From assembly GCA_947492575.1 (NCBI GenBank), contig CANLNK010000002.1, forward strand, positions 1-64,000: a DNA stretch of 64,000 nt. The letters run 5' to 3'. The DNA comes from an uncultured Thalassotalea sp. Its GTDB lineage: Bacteria; Pseudomonadota; Gammaproteobacteria; Enterobacterales; Alteromonadaceae. The position numbers were made by a program, and so were the translations under genes. This document shows, one piece after another, positions 1 to 8,805 of the stretch. Position 1 is the first letter of the stretch. Each line of letters starts with the position of its first letter. Below the pieces are notes generated by a model. The model saw nothing but the letters and a program-made list of their open reading frames with translations, was not told where the DNA came from and did not search any database.

Positions 1-56
1 TATTCGTAGCCAACTTAGCCAAGCATACTGCCTATCCAGCTGAACTGCGCATTCGC
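1..56 (-). pseudogene. Decayed tRNA-Arg relic A (cut by the window edge)
   Basis: The plus strand shows TTCGTAGCCA followed by CTATCCAGCTGA, the same blocks found in the two intact tRNA-Arg(ACG) genes nearby. About 13 extra bases (ACTTAGCCAAGCA) interrupt the anticodon-arm region, and the acceptor stem is mutated (GCGCATTCGCG instead of ACGCGTCCGCG). The T-arm half, if any, lies outside the window. The anticodon triplet is kept but no cloverleaf can fold. Relic B at 360-416 has the same insertion, so both relics descend from one damaged copy. Confidence 0.7.
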
Positions 57-97
57 GGTCAATCGATATTTTATATCCCGAGTTAGAGATAGTGAAC
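54..97. repeat. 44-bp tRNA spacer repeat, copy 1
   Basis: This 44-bp block beginning CGCGGTCAATCGATATTTTA reappears at 316-359 with only two differences. Both copies sit directly upstream (minus-strand sense) of a tRNA-Arg unit: relic A here and the intact gene at 240-316 there. The repeat therefore shows that spacer and tRNA were duplicated together. The minus strand contains a TATAAAAT-like stretch that may act as the tRNA promoter -10 region; this is an inference. Confidence 0.8.
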
Positions 98-192
98 AGT
101 AATCTCTGCTAGCGTAAAACCAGCAAAGTATTCACAGGCAAGCTTTCATTTATGTATATGATAAAAGAAAGGCTCACACACTCTGCAAAGAC

Positions 193-219
193 AAAAAAAC
201 CAGCCTATTGACTGGTTCC
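193..219 (-). terminator. Rho-independent terminator of the tRNA-Arg gene
   Basis: AACCAG (198-203) pairs with CTGGTT (212-217), and on the minus strand the stem runs into a T-tract (the seven A's at 193-199). It lies just downstream of the minus-strand tRNA-Arg ending at 240. Confidence 0.7.
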
Positions 220-239
220 TTTTCTCTATCAAGAGAATG

Positions 240-316
240 TGGCGGACGCGGCAGGAGTCGAACCTGCGACCGCCTGGTTCGTAGCCAGGTACTCTATCCA
301 GCTGAGCTACGCGTCC
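240..316 (-). tRNA. tRNA-Arg(ACG)
   Basis: On the minus strand the sequence folds as a 77-nt cloverleaf. The seven-base acceptor stem GGACGCG pairs with CGCGTCC, followed by discriminator G and an encoded CCA. The anticodon stem closes the loop CTACGAA, giving anticodon ACG (A34 read as inosine for CGN codons), and the T-arm has GGTTCGACT. The same gene is repeated at 482-558 with an identical core. Decayed copies flank it on both sides, so the locus is a tandem tRNA array that is partly eroding. Confidence 0.97.
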
Positions 317-359
317 GCGGTCAATCGATATTTTATATCCCGAGTTAGGGATAGCGAAC
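316..359. repeat. 44-bp tRNA spacer repeat, copy 2
   Basis: Second copy of the block at 54-97, differing at two positions (TTAGGGATAGC versus TTAGAGATAGT). It lies immediately upstream of the intact tRNA-Arg at 240-316 on the minus strand and abuts relic B. Confidence 0.8.
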
Positions 360-416
360 CTTGTTCGTAGTCAACTTAGTCAAGCATACTGCCTATCCAG
401 CTAACTATGTGTTCGC
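360..416 (-). pseudogene. Decayed tRNA-Arg relic B
   Basis: The plus strand reads TTCGTAGTCAACTTAGTCAA then CTATCCAGCTAACT, matching relic A with extra C-to-T type changes. It lacks the T-arm half of the tRNA: the sequence to its left is spacer repeat rather than the expected T-arm and acceptor. The insertion in the anticodon-arm region is shared with relic A. It cannot encode a functional tRNA. Confidence 0.7.
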
Positions 417-481
417 GCATATTAACTTCTTTAATCAGCCTTAATATTAGCTGCTAACTGAATATTTACCACAAAAGAATG

Positions 482-558
482 TGGCGGACGCGGCAGGAGT
501 CGAACCTGCGACCGCCTGGTTCGTAGCCAGGTACTCTATCCAGCTGAGCTACGCGTCC
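482..558 (-). tRNA. tRNA-Arg(ACG), second intact copy
   Basis: This 77-nt tRNA has acceptor GGACGCG/CGCGTCC, discriminator G, encoded CCA, anticodon ACG and a standard T-loop. It is identical in body to the copy at 240-316. It precedes relic B, the other intact tRNA-Arg and relic A in the direction of transcription, so the four units look like products of tandem duplication. Confidence 0.97.
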
Positions 559-600
559 AATTCAGTCTTACTTCCACTCATCTTATATCAATAAGAAGAA

Positions 601-693
601 TGGCGGTGAGAGAGGGATTCGAACCCTCGATACAGCTACAAACTGTATACTCCCTTAGCAGGGGAGCGCCTTCAGCCTCTCGGCCATCTCACC
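601..693 (-). tRNA. tRNA-Ser(GCT)
   Basis: This is a 93-nt class II tRNA on the minus strand. The acceptor GGTGAGA pairs with TCTCACC, followed by discriminator G and an encoded CCA. The anticodon loop CTGCTAA gives anticodon GCT, which reads AGC/AGU serine codons. The long variable arm (GTATACAG...CTGTAT) is typical of tRNA-Ser. It is first in the minus-strand tRNA cluster that continues into the tRNA-Arg genes. Confidence 0.97.
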
Positions 694-875
694 TAAGTGG
701 TGCGCATATTAATGGATATAAAAAATATGTCAAACAGTTTTTTTGCTTTTCCATCTGTTTGGTGAGATTTCACACAACACGCTGAGTTTTACAACATTAA
801 CCAGTCAATTAAGCAGCAATTCTGAGGAGTAAGCTCATAATTTCCAAACAGCTTTATTTAATTGTATTGAATAAA

Positions 876-901
876 AAAAGGCTACCAAAAGGTAGCCTTT
901 T
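876..901 (-). terminator. Terminator downstream of the M16 protease
   Basis: AAAAGGCTACC (876-886) and GGTAGCCTTTT (891-901) form an 11-bp hairpin with an AAAA loop, flanked by A's on the left that read as a T-tract on the minus strand. The protease stop codon is 18 bp away. Confidence 0.85.
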
Positions 902-918
902 CACCAATAAAGTTAAGA

Positions 919-3645
919 TTACTCTACTTTACTGAAGTCACCGCCTTTAATGATAGAGAAGTCACCTAATTTAAGGTATTTCTTCACAACATTATGTACG
1001 TCTTCTTTGGTTAATTTAGCTAAAGTCGCTTCGTACTCTTTACTAAATTGCATATCTCTACCGTAGTAAAGGTTGCCACTTAACTTAGACACTAATTCAC
1101 GGTCTTGTGAACGGCTAACACGCTTACCTTGTAAAAGGCCAGATTTAGCAGATTCAACTTCCTCATCAGTAAAACCATCTTTAATTAGACGAGCAAGCTC
1201 TTCTTTAAAGCCAACTTCAACTTTGTTTAAGTTTTGAGGAGCACAAATAGCATAAGCGCCCATTGCCGCGCGCCCTTCACTGCTGCTCATGTTAATGAAT
1301 GAACCAGCACCGTAGCTTAAACCGTCTTTTTGACGTAAGCGCGTTGCTAAGCGGCTGTTAAGGAAACCACCACCAAAGATGTAGTTAGCAAGCTCTAATG
1401 CTGGCGCATCTTTACTCTCTAACCCAACAGGTAAAGTCACAGCGGCAACGAATACAGCGTTTTCTTTATCTGGCGTGTTAAAGTCTTCATCCTTAACTTT
1501 CATCTTCATGTAAGGGTGCGCTACGCGCTCATAGCTTTGGTTTACTTTCCAATCACCAAACAATTTGTTCAATGTTTTCAGCACAGCTTTTTCATTGAAG
1601 TCACCAACAACAGAAATTTGCATGTTGCTCGCACCATAAAATTGCTTATGGAATGCTTTGAGTTCAGCTAATGTCACTTTACTAATAGCAGCTAATTGCT
1701 CTTCCATTGTATTTACGTAACGCGGGTGGTCACTATCGAATGGTGCTTGCTTACGGCTGTATGCTCTGAATGCGATTGACTGTGGATCTTGAAGTTGCTG
1801 TTCAATATCAACCTTAGAAGTTGAAACTAATTGCTCAAACTCTTTCTCGTCAAATGATGGAGACTTTAATACTTCCGCCATCAACTCAATTGAAGGAATA
1901 AGGTTAGCCTTCACAGTTTCTAAACGCGCAGAAACTTGTGTTGCACCACCACCGATACGGGCATTAGTTTTCAGCTTATCAAACTCATCTTTAAGCTGTT
2001 CACGCGTATAGTTTGTAGTACCGCGCATTAACATGCTACCTGTTAGGCTACCAATCGTTGACTTACCTTTAAGTGAATCTAAATCACCCATTTGGTTAGC
2101 CACGCTAACAACAACAGATTCACCACGTGTCTTTTTCGCTAATAGTGCGACTTTCACACCGTTGTCTAGAGTAACAACGCGCGTGCGGCTATCAATATTG
2201 TCGTGACTTGGATCGAAAGCTTCACCTTGAGCAACGTTTTCACGGCCTTTGTAGCCTTCTAACATAGCAGCAACACTTTCAACTTGAGGAATCTCTACAC
2301 GCTCTGGCTTATCTGTAGGGATAAAACGGCCTGTTGTACGATTGTTTTGTACAAGGTATTTCTCAGCTGCACGCTGAACATCGGCTGTAGTTACTTTCTC
2401 GATGCGGTCACGGTTCAAAAACAGTAAACGCCAATCACCCATACCTACCCATTCACTTAAACCAAGTGCAATGCGTTCTGATGAGTTAAAAGATAATTCG
2501 ATATTTTTGAGAATAGTTCGTTTCGCACGCTCTACTTCTTCATCAGTAAAAGGCGTGTTTACAATAGATTCAACCGTGCTTTGAAGCGCAGTTTGTGTTT
2601 TTCCTAAATCAAAGTTCTTGTCAACTTCAGCCATGTAAATAGCTACGCCAGGCTCTTGCCACTGGAAGTTAAAACCGTAAACACGACTTGCTAATTTACC
2701 TTCAACTAGGTCTTTGTATAAGCGGCCAGTCGAGTTAGCACTTAGAATCTCTGTCGCTACATCGATAGATGGGAATTCAGGGTGCGAACCAGCCGGAACA
2801 TGGTAGATGCTGCCAACTAACTGTACGTCACCAACACGTCTAACCGTCACTTGACGCTCACCGTCTTGTGCAGGGTCTTGCGTGTAAAGTGGTTCAATCG
2901 TGCGGTCTGGCTTAGGAATAACGCCAAAATACTTCTCTACTAAATCGAGCATATTGTCGTTTTCGAACTTACCAGCCACAATTAACGTTGCGTTATCCGG
3001 CTGGTAGTACTTTTTGTAGAAAGCTTGTAAGCGCTCAATTGATACGTTTTCCAAATCTGAACGAGCACCGATTGTCGACTTACCATAGTTATGCCATTCG
3101 AAAGCTGTCGCCATCATACGCTGTAATGTCACTCGGAACGGGCTATTTTCACCGCGTTCGAATTCGTTACGAACCACTGTCATTTCACTATCGAGATCTT
3201 TTTTCGCGATGAAGGAGTTGACCATACGATCAGCTTCCATATCTAGCGCCCAGTTGATATTTTCCTCTGTCGCTGAAAACGTCTCAAAGTAGTTTGTGCG
3301 GTCTGTCCACGTTGTACCATTAGGTCGTGCGCCGTGTTTACTTAGTTCCGCAGGAATATCTGGGTGGCGTGGCGTACCTTTGAACACTAAGTGCTCAAGT
3401 AAGTGAGCCATACCCGTTTCACCGTAGTTCTCATGCTTTGAACCAACGTGATAGGTAACGTTTACCGTGACTGTTTCCTTTGTTTGGTCAGGAAACAATA
3501 TGACTTGCAGGCCGTTATCTAAGCGATACTCTGTAATTCCTTCTATTGTTGCGACTTTTTCTGCCGCCCAAAGCGACGAAGACATGACGCTGGTACAAAG
3601 TATCGATGTTATTAATAACCGCTTTCTCAATTGGGTTAAGAACAT
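919..3645 (-). CDS. Secreted M16-family zinc metalloprotease (pitrilysin-like, two-domain)
   Basis: Predicted periplasmic or membrane-associated zinc protease of the insulinase/pitrilysin family, which degrades peptides and small proteins. The first ~28 residues are a signal peptide ending near LWAAEK. The inverted zinc motif HLLEH is at residues 81-85, with the third ligand E161 in VVRNEFE at the family's usual spacing. The 908 residues hold two M16 repeats: an active N-terminal half and a second half from about residue 480 without HxxEH, the normal arrangement. The ATG start is preceded by AGGAG. It is transcribed alone with its own terminator. The substrate is unknown. Confidence 0.92.
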   Translation of the reverse strand: MFLTQLRKRLLITSILCTSVMSSSLWAAEKVATIEGITEYRLDNGLQVILFPDQTKETVTVNVTYHVGSKHENYGETGMAHLLEHLVFKGTPRHPDIPAELSKHGARPNGTTWTDRTNYFETFSATEENINWALDMEADRMVNSFIAKKDLDSEMTVVRNEFERGENSPFRVTLQRMMATAFEWHNYGKSTIGARSDLENVSIERLQAFYKKYYQPDNATLIVAGKFENDNMLDLVEKYFGVIPKPDRTIEPLYTQDPAQDGERQVTVRRVGDVQLVGSIYHVPAGSHPEFPSIDVATEILSANSTGRLYKDLVEGKLASRVYGFNFQWQEPGVAIYMAEVDKNFDLGKTQTALQSTVESIVNTPFTDEEVERAKRTILKNIELSFNSSERIALGLSEWVGMGDWRLLFLNRDRIEKVTTADVQRAAEKYLVQNNRTTGRFIPTDKPERVEIPQVESVAAMLEGYKGRENVAQGEAFDPSHDNIDSRTRVVTLDNGVKVALLAKKTRGESVVVSVANQMGDLDSLKGKSTIGSLTGSMLMRGTTNYTREQLKDEFDKLKTNARIGGGATQVSARLETVKANLIPSIELMAEVLKSPSFDEKEFEQLVSTSKVDIEQQLQDPQSIAFRAYSRKQAPFDSDHPRYVNTMEEQLAAISKVTLAELKAFHKQFYGASNMQISVVGDFNEKAVLKTLNKLFGDWKVNQSYERVAHPYMKMKVKDEDFNTPDKENAVFVAAVTLPVGLESKDAPALELANYIFGGGFLNSRLATRLRQKDGLSYGAGSFINMSSSEGRAAMGAYAICAPQNLNKVEVGFKEELARLIKDGFTDEEVESAKSGLLQGKRVSRSQDRELVSKLSGNLYYGRDMQFSKEYEATLAKLTKEDVHNVVKKYLKLGDFSIIKGGDFSKVE

Positions 3646-3748
3646 CCAGTTCTCCTTATATTGGTTTTATTGTCGTTTTTTATACCCATTGAAGTAGTTA
3701 TTTGATCACTTATATTGAATGATTAGCCTTTGCTGGCGATTGCCAGTA

Positions 3749-3790
3749 AATGAGAGAAGCATTTGCACTCTACTAATAGATTCTCTCATT
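3749..3790. repeat. 10-bp perfect inverted repeat upstream of the M16 protease
   Basis: AATGAGAGAA (3749-3758) and TTCTCTCATT (3781-3790) are perfect reverse complements separated by 22 nt. There is no T-tract, so it is not an obvious terminator. It may be a leader hairpin or an operator about 100 bp upstream of the protease start. Confidence 0.5.
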
Positions 3791-3863
3791 TCCCCTAACC
3801 CTGTTTCAAAATGATTCAAACCATAATTCATTGGTATTACCACCGCTACCATAACAGCAACTA

Positions 3864-3915
3864 TTTATTAAGTTAATGCTATGTAACAATTTATTAAGTT
3901 AGTGGTGTGTAACAA
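3864..3915. repeat. 26-bp tandem repeat, two copies
   Basis: Two adjacent 26-bp units, 3864-3889 and 3890-3915, both begin TTTATTAAGTTA and end TGTAACAA. They differ at a few central bases. They lie just beyond the csrA terminator. Confidence 0.8.
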
Positions 3916-3928
3916 TTTTTTACCGAGC

Positions 3929-3955
3929 AAAAAAAAGGCCGGCAAAGCCGACCTT
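3929..3955 (-). terminator. csrA terminator
   Basis: AAGGCCGGC (3935-3943) pairs with GCCGACCTT (3947-3955) around an AAA loop (one G-T pair). The run of A's before it is a T-tract on the minus strand. Confidence 0.85.
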
Positions 3956-3973
3956 ATTCGAGAAAAATCTCGC

Positions 3974-4171
3974 TTAGAATTGATTACCTGAAGGCTCAGA
4001 ATCGCCTTTCTCTGCTTGTATGCGCATGTAAATTTCTTCGCGGTGCACAGATACTTCTTTTGGAGCGTTTACGCCAATACGTACTTGGTTTCCCTTTACG
4101 CCCAATACAGTTACAGTGACGTCGTCACCTATCATTAATGTTTCACCAACGCGACGAGTTAATATTAACAT
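3974..4171 (-). CDS. csrA: Carbon storage regulator CsrA
   Basis: Dimeric RNA-binding regulator that binds GGA motifs in mRNA leaders to block or modulate translation. It controls carbon flux, motility and biofilm formation. The 65 residues begin [10 protein letters not shown] and include the core RNA-contact residue R44 in VSVHREEIY; the C-terminal tail ([10 protein letters not shown]) is a typical short variable extension. It follows alaS and lysC on the same strand, the conserved gammaproteobacterial order. The 138 bp upstream are AT-rich and probably hold its own promoter. A strong terminator follows. Confidence 0.98.
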   Translation of the reverse strand: MLILTRRVGETLMIGDDVTVTVLGVKGNQVRIGVNAPKEVSVHREEIYMRIQAEKGDSEPSGNQF

Positions 4172-4309
4172 TCTACGATTCCTTTAAGTATGAATTGAGA
4201 TCCACTAAATATTTTTAAGCTAGTAATTTAGGTCAATGACCTTTTTAAGTTAGACTATTTTTCAAAAAAATTCATGAAATAGCTTCATAAACAGCGAAAA
4301 AATAACAAC

Positions 4310-5563
4310 TTAGGGTAACGAATCTAAACCAAATCCACTATGTAATAAGCGCATAGCGTTAATTAGATCTGATTCATCAATAACGGCAGAACACGCAGTT
4401 GCTGACGTCGAAATTAGTTTCGTACCAATTTCAGCAGATGTAAGTATAGACAGTAACTTACTGGCAATAGTTTCCTGCTTTTTTGGCTCAATGCAAATAA
4501 CCGAAATTTGGGCAAGACCATCAAGCGTGCGCATACTACCAGAAGTCGGTGCGCTTGTAATCTCTTCGAGTATACTTTTTAGACAAACAATTTTGTCACT
4601 AGATATAACAAAGTGATGACAATCACAGCTGTTTTCTACCTCAACTAATTGACTTTTATTTGGGTCAACAAGGGTAAATTCAATACCTTGTTTATTAAGT
4701 TCTTGTTTTAACTGAAGGTATTCACAGTCTTTTAAACGTGGAAGTGAGGCAATCGCTCGTTTTTGCAAACAGACAACAGAAGAAACGCTACTGCGAACAG
4801 GCAAACTACTCTTTTTATCTAGTGTTTCGGTAGGCGATGTTGTGACAAGTGTTCCTTCACCATGTTCAAAGCTGCTGAGAACCCTAATCGGCATATCAAA
4901 CTCTTTTGCATACTCAACTGCACGATTTTGCAGTACTTTTGCACCGAGGTTTGCCATTTCCAACATTTCGCTAAAGCTAATAGCATCTAAGCGTTTAGCT
5001 TTGGGAATAATACGCGGGTCACCGCTATAAACGCCGTCAACATCAGTAAAAATTTGAACTTCGGCTGCTTTTACAGCTACAGCGATTGCAACCGCACTGG
5101 TGTCTGAGCCTCCACGCCCTAACGTAGTAATGTTGTTGTCGCGATCCTGCCCTTGAAAGCCAGCGACAATAACGACCTGTTCTTGCTCAAGCGCTTGGCC
5201 TAAACGCTTTTCGTCAACATGCTTAATTCGAGCGGCGCCAAAATGATTGTCGGTCTTAATACCTATTTGATGCGCTAAGAGAGAAATCGCTGATATGCCA
5301 CGCTTTACCAACGCGATGGCCATTAGTGAAATGCTAACCTGCTCGCCAGTTGCTAAGAGCACATCAAGCTCTCGGGAGGCTGGTACTGGATCTAGTTGCT
5401 GTGCGAGCGCAGTAAGGCGGTTGGTTTCACCAGACATCGCTGACAAAACTACAACCACTTGATGCCCCTGACGAACGGTATCAATGACCTGTTCTGCAAC
5501 CGCTTCAATACGAGAAAGGGAACCTACCGAGGTTCCCCCATACTTTTGAACAATGACTGCCAC
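4310..5563 (-). CDS. lysC: Aspartate kinase
   Basis: Catalyses ATP-dependent phosphorylation of aspartate, the first step towards lysine, threonine, methionine and diaminopimelate. The N-terminal kinase domain starts VQKYGGTSVG and contains GFQG...TTLGRGGSDTSA and FTDVDGVYSGDPR, the usual substrate and nucleotide loops. The C-terminal ~150 residues are the paired ACT regulatory domains, somewhat divergent. The start is GTG (the protein begins MAVIVQKYGG, as in the family). It begins 5 bp after the alaS stop, so the two are co-transcribed. No lysine riboswitch is present. At 417 aa it is the short monofunctional type. Confidence 0.96.
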   Translation of the reverse strand: MAVIVQKYGGTSVGSLSRIEAVAEQVIDTVRQGHQVVVVLSAMSGETNRLTALAQQLDPVPASRELDVLLATGEQVSISLMAIALVKRGISAISLLAHQIGIKTDNHFGAARIKHVDEKRLGQALEQEQVVIVAGFQGQDRDNNITTLGRGGSDTSAVAIAVAVKAAEVQIFTDVDGVYSGDPRIIPKAKRLDAISFSEMLEMANLGAKVLQNRAVEYAKEFDMPIRVLSSFEHGEGTLVTTSPTETLDKKSSLPVRSSVSSVVCLQKRAIASLPRLKDCEYLQLKQELNKQGIEFTLVDPNKSQLVEVENSCDCHHFVISSDKIVCLKSILEEITSAPTSGSMRTLDGLAQISVICIEPKKQETIASKLLSILTSAEIGTKLISTSATACSAVIDESDLINAMRLLHSGFGLDSLP

Positions 5564-5568
5564 AAAGA

Positions 5569-8193
5569 CTAACTAAGTTTTTCAGCTAACCAAGGTTGAA
5601 CAGTTTCTAGTGCTGCTGGAATGTTCTCTGGCTGGCTACCGCCGGCTTGCGCCATATCAGGACGACCGCCACCTTTACCACCAACCTGCTGAGCTACCAT
5701 ATTCACTAATTCACCAGCTTTCACCTGGCCAGTTAGGTCTTTAGTTACGCCTGCAATTAGACCTACTTTACCACCAGCTGCTGTCGCAAGCATAATGATA
5801 CCTGAGCCCATTTTAACTTTTAGCTCGTCTACCATACCGCGCAATGCTTTAGACTCTACACCTTCTAAGTTAGCAATTAGCGCTTTCACACCATTGATCT
5901 CTATCGCTTGGCTTAACAAGTCACCACTTGCTGCAGACGCTAGTTCTTGCTTCAGTGATGCAATTTCTTTTTCTAACTGCTTGGCCTTGCTGATCATCTG
6001 TTCAACTTTCGTTGGTGCACCAGCAACGTCAGATTTAACCATTGCAGCAATTGCCGCTAGCGTGTCCGCTTGGCTATCAATAAAGCTTAATGCTGCTTCA
6101 GCTGTTACCGCTTCAATACGGCGAACACCGGCAGCAATACCAGATTCAGACACAATCTTGAATAGGCCAATATCACCCGTACGGTCAACGTGAACACCGC
6201 CACAAAGCTCTGTAGAGAAATCACCTAAGGTAACAACACGTACTTCGTCGTCGTATTTCTCACCAAATAGCGCCATTGCACCTTTTTCTTTAGCTTCGTC
6301 AATTTGCATTAACTCAGTCTCACGCACTAAGTTACGGCGAATTTCAGCATTAACAATGCGCTCTATTTCATTTAATTCTGCAGGAGTTACCGCTTCGAAG
6401 TGAGAGAAGTCGAAACGCAGTTTGTCAGGGTCTACTAATGAACCTTTTTGTGTTACGTGCTCACCTAGCACGTTGCGTAATGTCGCATGCAAGATGTGTG
6501 TCGCAGAATGGTTTTTAACAATTTTGGCACGACGGTCAACATCAATTTCGGCTTTAATGCGCTGGTTAACACCAATAGCTACCTGCGCAACACCATGATG
6601 AGCAAATGCATTACCTACTTTCACGGTATCTGAAACCGTAAATTCACCTTGCTCTGTGCTAAGCGTACCAGTGTCACCCACTTGACCACCAGATTCTGCG
6701 TAGAATGGCGTGTTATCAAGAATAACAACACCTTTGTCGCCTGCTTGAAGCTCAGCAACAGGTTCACCGTCTTTAAACAACTCAACTACAGTGCTTGAGA
6801 ATTCATGTTTCGTGTAACCTTTAAACTGAGTTTGTTTGTCAGTTTTTAGTTGCTCGTTGTAGTCAGTACCAAATTGGCTCGCCTGTTGCGCGCGTTCGCG
6901 CTGCATTCCCATGGCAACATCAAAACCATTTTGGTCAATCTTGAGCATACGCTCACGGGCAATATCTGCTGTTAAATCAGCTGGGAAACCGTAAGTATCG
7001 TAAAGCTTAAATACGTCATCGCCATCGATAGTATCGCCATCAAGATTAGTAATAATATCTTCAAGCAATGCCATACCACGATCTAGCGTACGGCCAAACT
7101 GCTCTTCTTCAATTCGTAGCATTTTTTCAACAACTGCACGTTGCTGAACTAGCTCAGGGTATGCTTCGCCCATTTGCTCAATTAATGCGTTAACAAGTTT
7201 GTGGAAGAAGAAGTCTTTAGCACCTAACTTGTGACCGTGACGAATTGCTCGTCGAATAATACGGCGCAATACGTAACCACGACCTTCGTTTGATGGCATA
7301 ACACCGTCAGTAATCATAAAGCTACAAGAGCGAATATGGTCAGCAATTACACGTAATGACTTATGCTCTAAATCGTTACATTCAAGTAACTTAGCAGCAG
7401 CACCAATCAAACCTTGGAATATATCGATTTCATAGTTGCTGTGCACGTCTTGCATAATTGCAGAGATACGCTCTAGGCCCATACCTGTATCAACAGAAGG
7501 CTTCGGTAATGCTTCCATCTCGCCGCTTGCGTGGCGGTTAAACTGCATGAATACAAGGTTCCAGATTTCGATGAAACGATCACCATCTTCTTCAGCTGAG
7601 CCTGGAGGACCGCCCCAAATGTGTTCACCGTGATCATAGAAAATTTCAGAACATGGTCCACATGGACCTGTATCACCCATCGACCAGAAGTTGTCAGAGT
7701 CGTACTGCTTGCCGCCCTTCTTATCGCCGATACGGATAATCTTTTCAGCTGGTACGCCAACTTGCTTATTCCAGATATTGAATGCTTCATCATCGGTTTC
7801 ATAAACAGTCACGAGTAGTTTATCTAACGGTAGCTCAAGTACTTTCGTCAAGAATTCCCATGCGAATTTGATCGCATCTTCTTTGAAGTAATCACCAAAG
7901 CTGAAGTTACCTAACATTTCGAAAAATGTATGGTGACGTGCTGTGTAACCTACATTCTCTAAGTCATTGTGCTTACCGCCAGCGCGCACACAGCGTTGAG
8001 AAGAAGTTGCACGAGTGTAGCTACGCTTTTCTGCGCCTAGGAAGCATTCTTTGAATGGCACCATACCTGCGTTGGTAAATAATAATGTCGCATCGTTACC
8101 GGGTACGAGTGAGCTACTTTGCACTATTTGATGTTGCTTAGTGGCAAAGAAATCTAAAAATGCTTTTCTTATCTCAGCACTACTTCTAATCAT
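5569..8193 (-). CDS. alaS: Alanyl-tRNA synthetase
   Basis: Charges tRNA-Ala with alanine and edits mischarged serine and glycine. The catalytic domain is N-terminal ([40 protein letters not shown]). The editing domain carries HSATHILHA and the C-terminal zinc ligands around LCGGVH, followed by the DHHA1-like tail ending in [12 protein letters not shown]. The longest reading frame starts at a TTG at 8205, but the ATG at 8193 ([12 protein letters not shown]) is preceded by TTGGAATTTAAC and matches family N-termini, giving 874 aa. It lies between recX (about 20 bp upstream) and lysC. Confidence 0.97.
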   Translation of the reverse strand: MIRSSAEIRKAFLDFFATKQHQIVQSSSLVPGNDATLLFTNAGMVPFKECFLGAEKRSYTRATSSQRCVRAGGKHNDLENVGYTARHHTFFEMLGNFSFGDYFKEDAIKFAWEFLTKVLELPLDKLLVTVYETDDEAFNIWNKQVGVPAEKIIRIGDKKGGKQYDSDNFWSMGDTGPCGPCSEIFYDHGEHIWGGPPGSAEEDGDRFIEIWNLVFMQFNRHASGEMEALPKPSVDTGMGLERISAIMQDVHSNYEIDIFQGLIGAAAKLLECNDLEHKSLRVIADHIRSCSFMITDGVMPSNEGRGYVLRRIIRRAIRHGHKLGAKDFFFHKLVNALIEQMGEAYPELVQQRAVVEKMLRIEEEQFGRTLDRGMALLEDIITNLDGDTIDGDDVFKLYDTYGFPADLTADIARERMLKIDQNGFDVAMGMQRERAQQASQFGTDYNEQLKTDKQTQFKGYTKHEFSSTVVELFKDGEPVAELQAGDKGVVILDNTPFYAESGGQVGDTGTLSTEQGEFTVSDTVKVGNAFAHHGVAQVAIGVNQRIKAEIDVDRRAKIVKNHSATHILHATLRNVLGEHVTQKGSLVDPDKLRFDFSHFEAVTPAELNEIERIVNAEIRRNLVRETELMQIDEAKEKGAMALFGEKYDDEVRVVTLGDFSTELCGGVHVDRTGDIGLFKIVSESGIAAGVRRIEAVTAEAALSFIDSQADTLAAIAAMVKSDVAGAPTKVEQMISKAKQLEKEIASLKQELASAASGDLLSQAIEINGVKALIANLEGVESKALRGMVDELKVKMGSGIIMLATAAGGKVGLIAGVTKDLTGQVKAGELVNMVAQQVGGKGGGRPDMAQAGGSQPENIPAALETVQPWLAEKLS

Positions 8194-8212
8194 GTTAAAT
8201 TCCAAACGTTAT

Positions 8213-8653
8213 TTAATATTCTACTTTCAATGCCGAAAGACACTCATCAATCGAGTAACCTCGGTATTGTAAAAATCTTAATCTTTTTGCTTTGTCTTTG
8301 GCGTCTTCGGCGGCTGTATCACCGTATTTTTTCTGATAGGCCAGCTCAGCTTGCAAATACCAATCTACTTCTTGCTCTGCTAACACTGCGCCATAGATCT
8401 CTTGCGAAACACCTTTGTGTTTTAGTTCTTGCTGAATATGCTGCCAGCCGTAACCTCTGCTGATTTTGTTGCGAATGACACTCTCGGCAAAACGTATATT
8501 TGAAACGTAATCATTGTCCAGCAAAAACTCAATCACAGGGGTGATTTCTTCTGACTCAAATGATTTGGTTAATAACTTCTGACGTAATTCTTTAACTGAG
8601 TGTTCACGTCGCGACAAAAGACGTATCGCAGCATGTAAAATTGATTTATTCAA
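8213..8653 (-). CDS. recX: Regulatory protein RecX
   Basis: Small helical modulator that binds RecA filaments and limits their growth. The 146 residues show the three-repeat helical RecX pattern: LLSRREHSVKELRQKL near the N-terminus, IRNKISRGYGWQHIQQELKHKGVS in the middle and KRLRFLQYRGYS at the end. Only a TTG can serve as the start (MNKSILHAAIRLL); the ATG inside that stretch is out of frame. RecX normally follows recA, but here the upstream neighbour is a metallo-hydrolase, so recA lies elsewhere. It reads towards alaS. Confidence 0.93.
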   Translation of the reverse strand: MNKSILHAAIRLLSRREHSVKELRQKLLTKSFESEEITPVIEFLLDNDYVSNIRFAESVIRNKISRGYGWQHIQQELKHKGVSQEIYGAVLAEQEVDWYLQAELAYQKKYGDTAAEDAKDKAKRLRFLQYRGYSIDECLSALKVEY

Positions 8654-8805
8654 AGAACCAAAAAACAGACAAATAATAGTCGGTATTCTACCTATAAACC
8701 ACGGTTAATGTGTAGTTATTTATTCTATTTTAACGAAGGGTCAATCGCGCACAAGCGACTATAGCCGATAGGCGCAATCGATATTATGAATATTAGACAG
8801 GGAAA

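Larger units (their letters stand above)
3646..3973. other. Intergenic region between csrA and the M16 protease
   Basis: There is no credible gene here. The region holds the csrA terminator (3929-3955), a two-copy 26-bp tandem repeat (3864-3915), a 10-bp inverted repeat (3749-3758 with 3781-3790) and a small hairpin CTGGC/GCCAG (3733-3746). The protease Shine-Dalgarno sequence is at the left edge. The inverted repeats lie where the protease promoter or leader should be. Confidence 0.7.

Noticed and set aside
600-785. 61-codon frame MAVREGFEPSIQLQ...
   Set aside because: It is the complementary reading of tRNA-Ser(GCT), a well-known false call on tRNA genes.
4225-4250. AGGTCAATGACCT hairpin between lysC and csrA as a lysC terminator
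   Set aside because: The stem is short, and the T-rich side faces the plus strand whereas lysC is on the minus strand.
5795-6193. 132-codon plus-strand frame inside alaS
   Set aside because: It is the antisense shadow of the AlaS C-terminal region and has no independent features.
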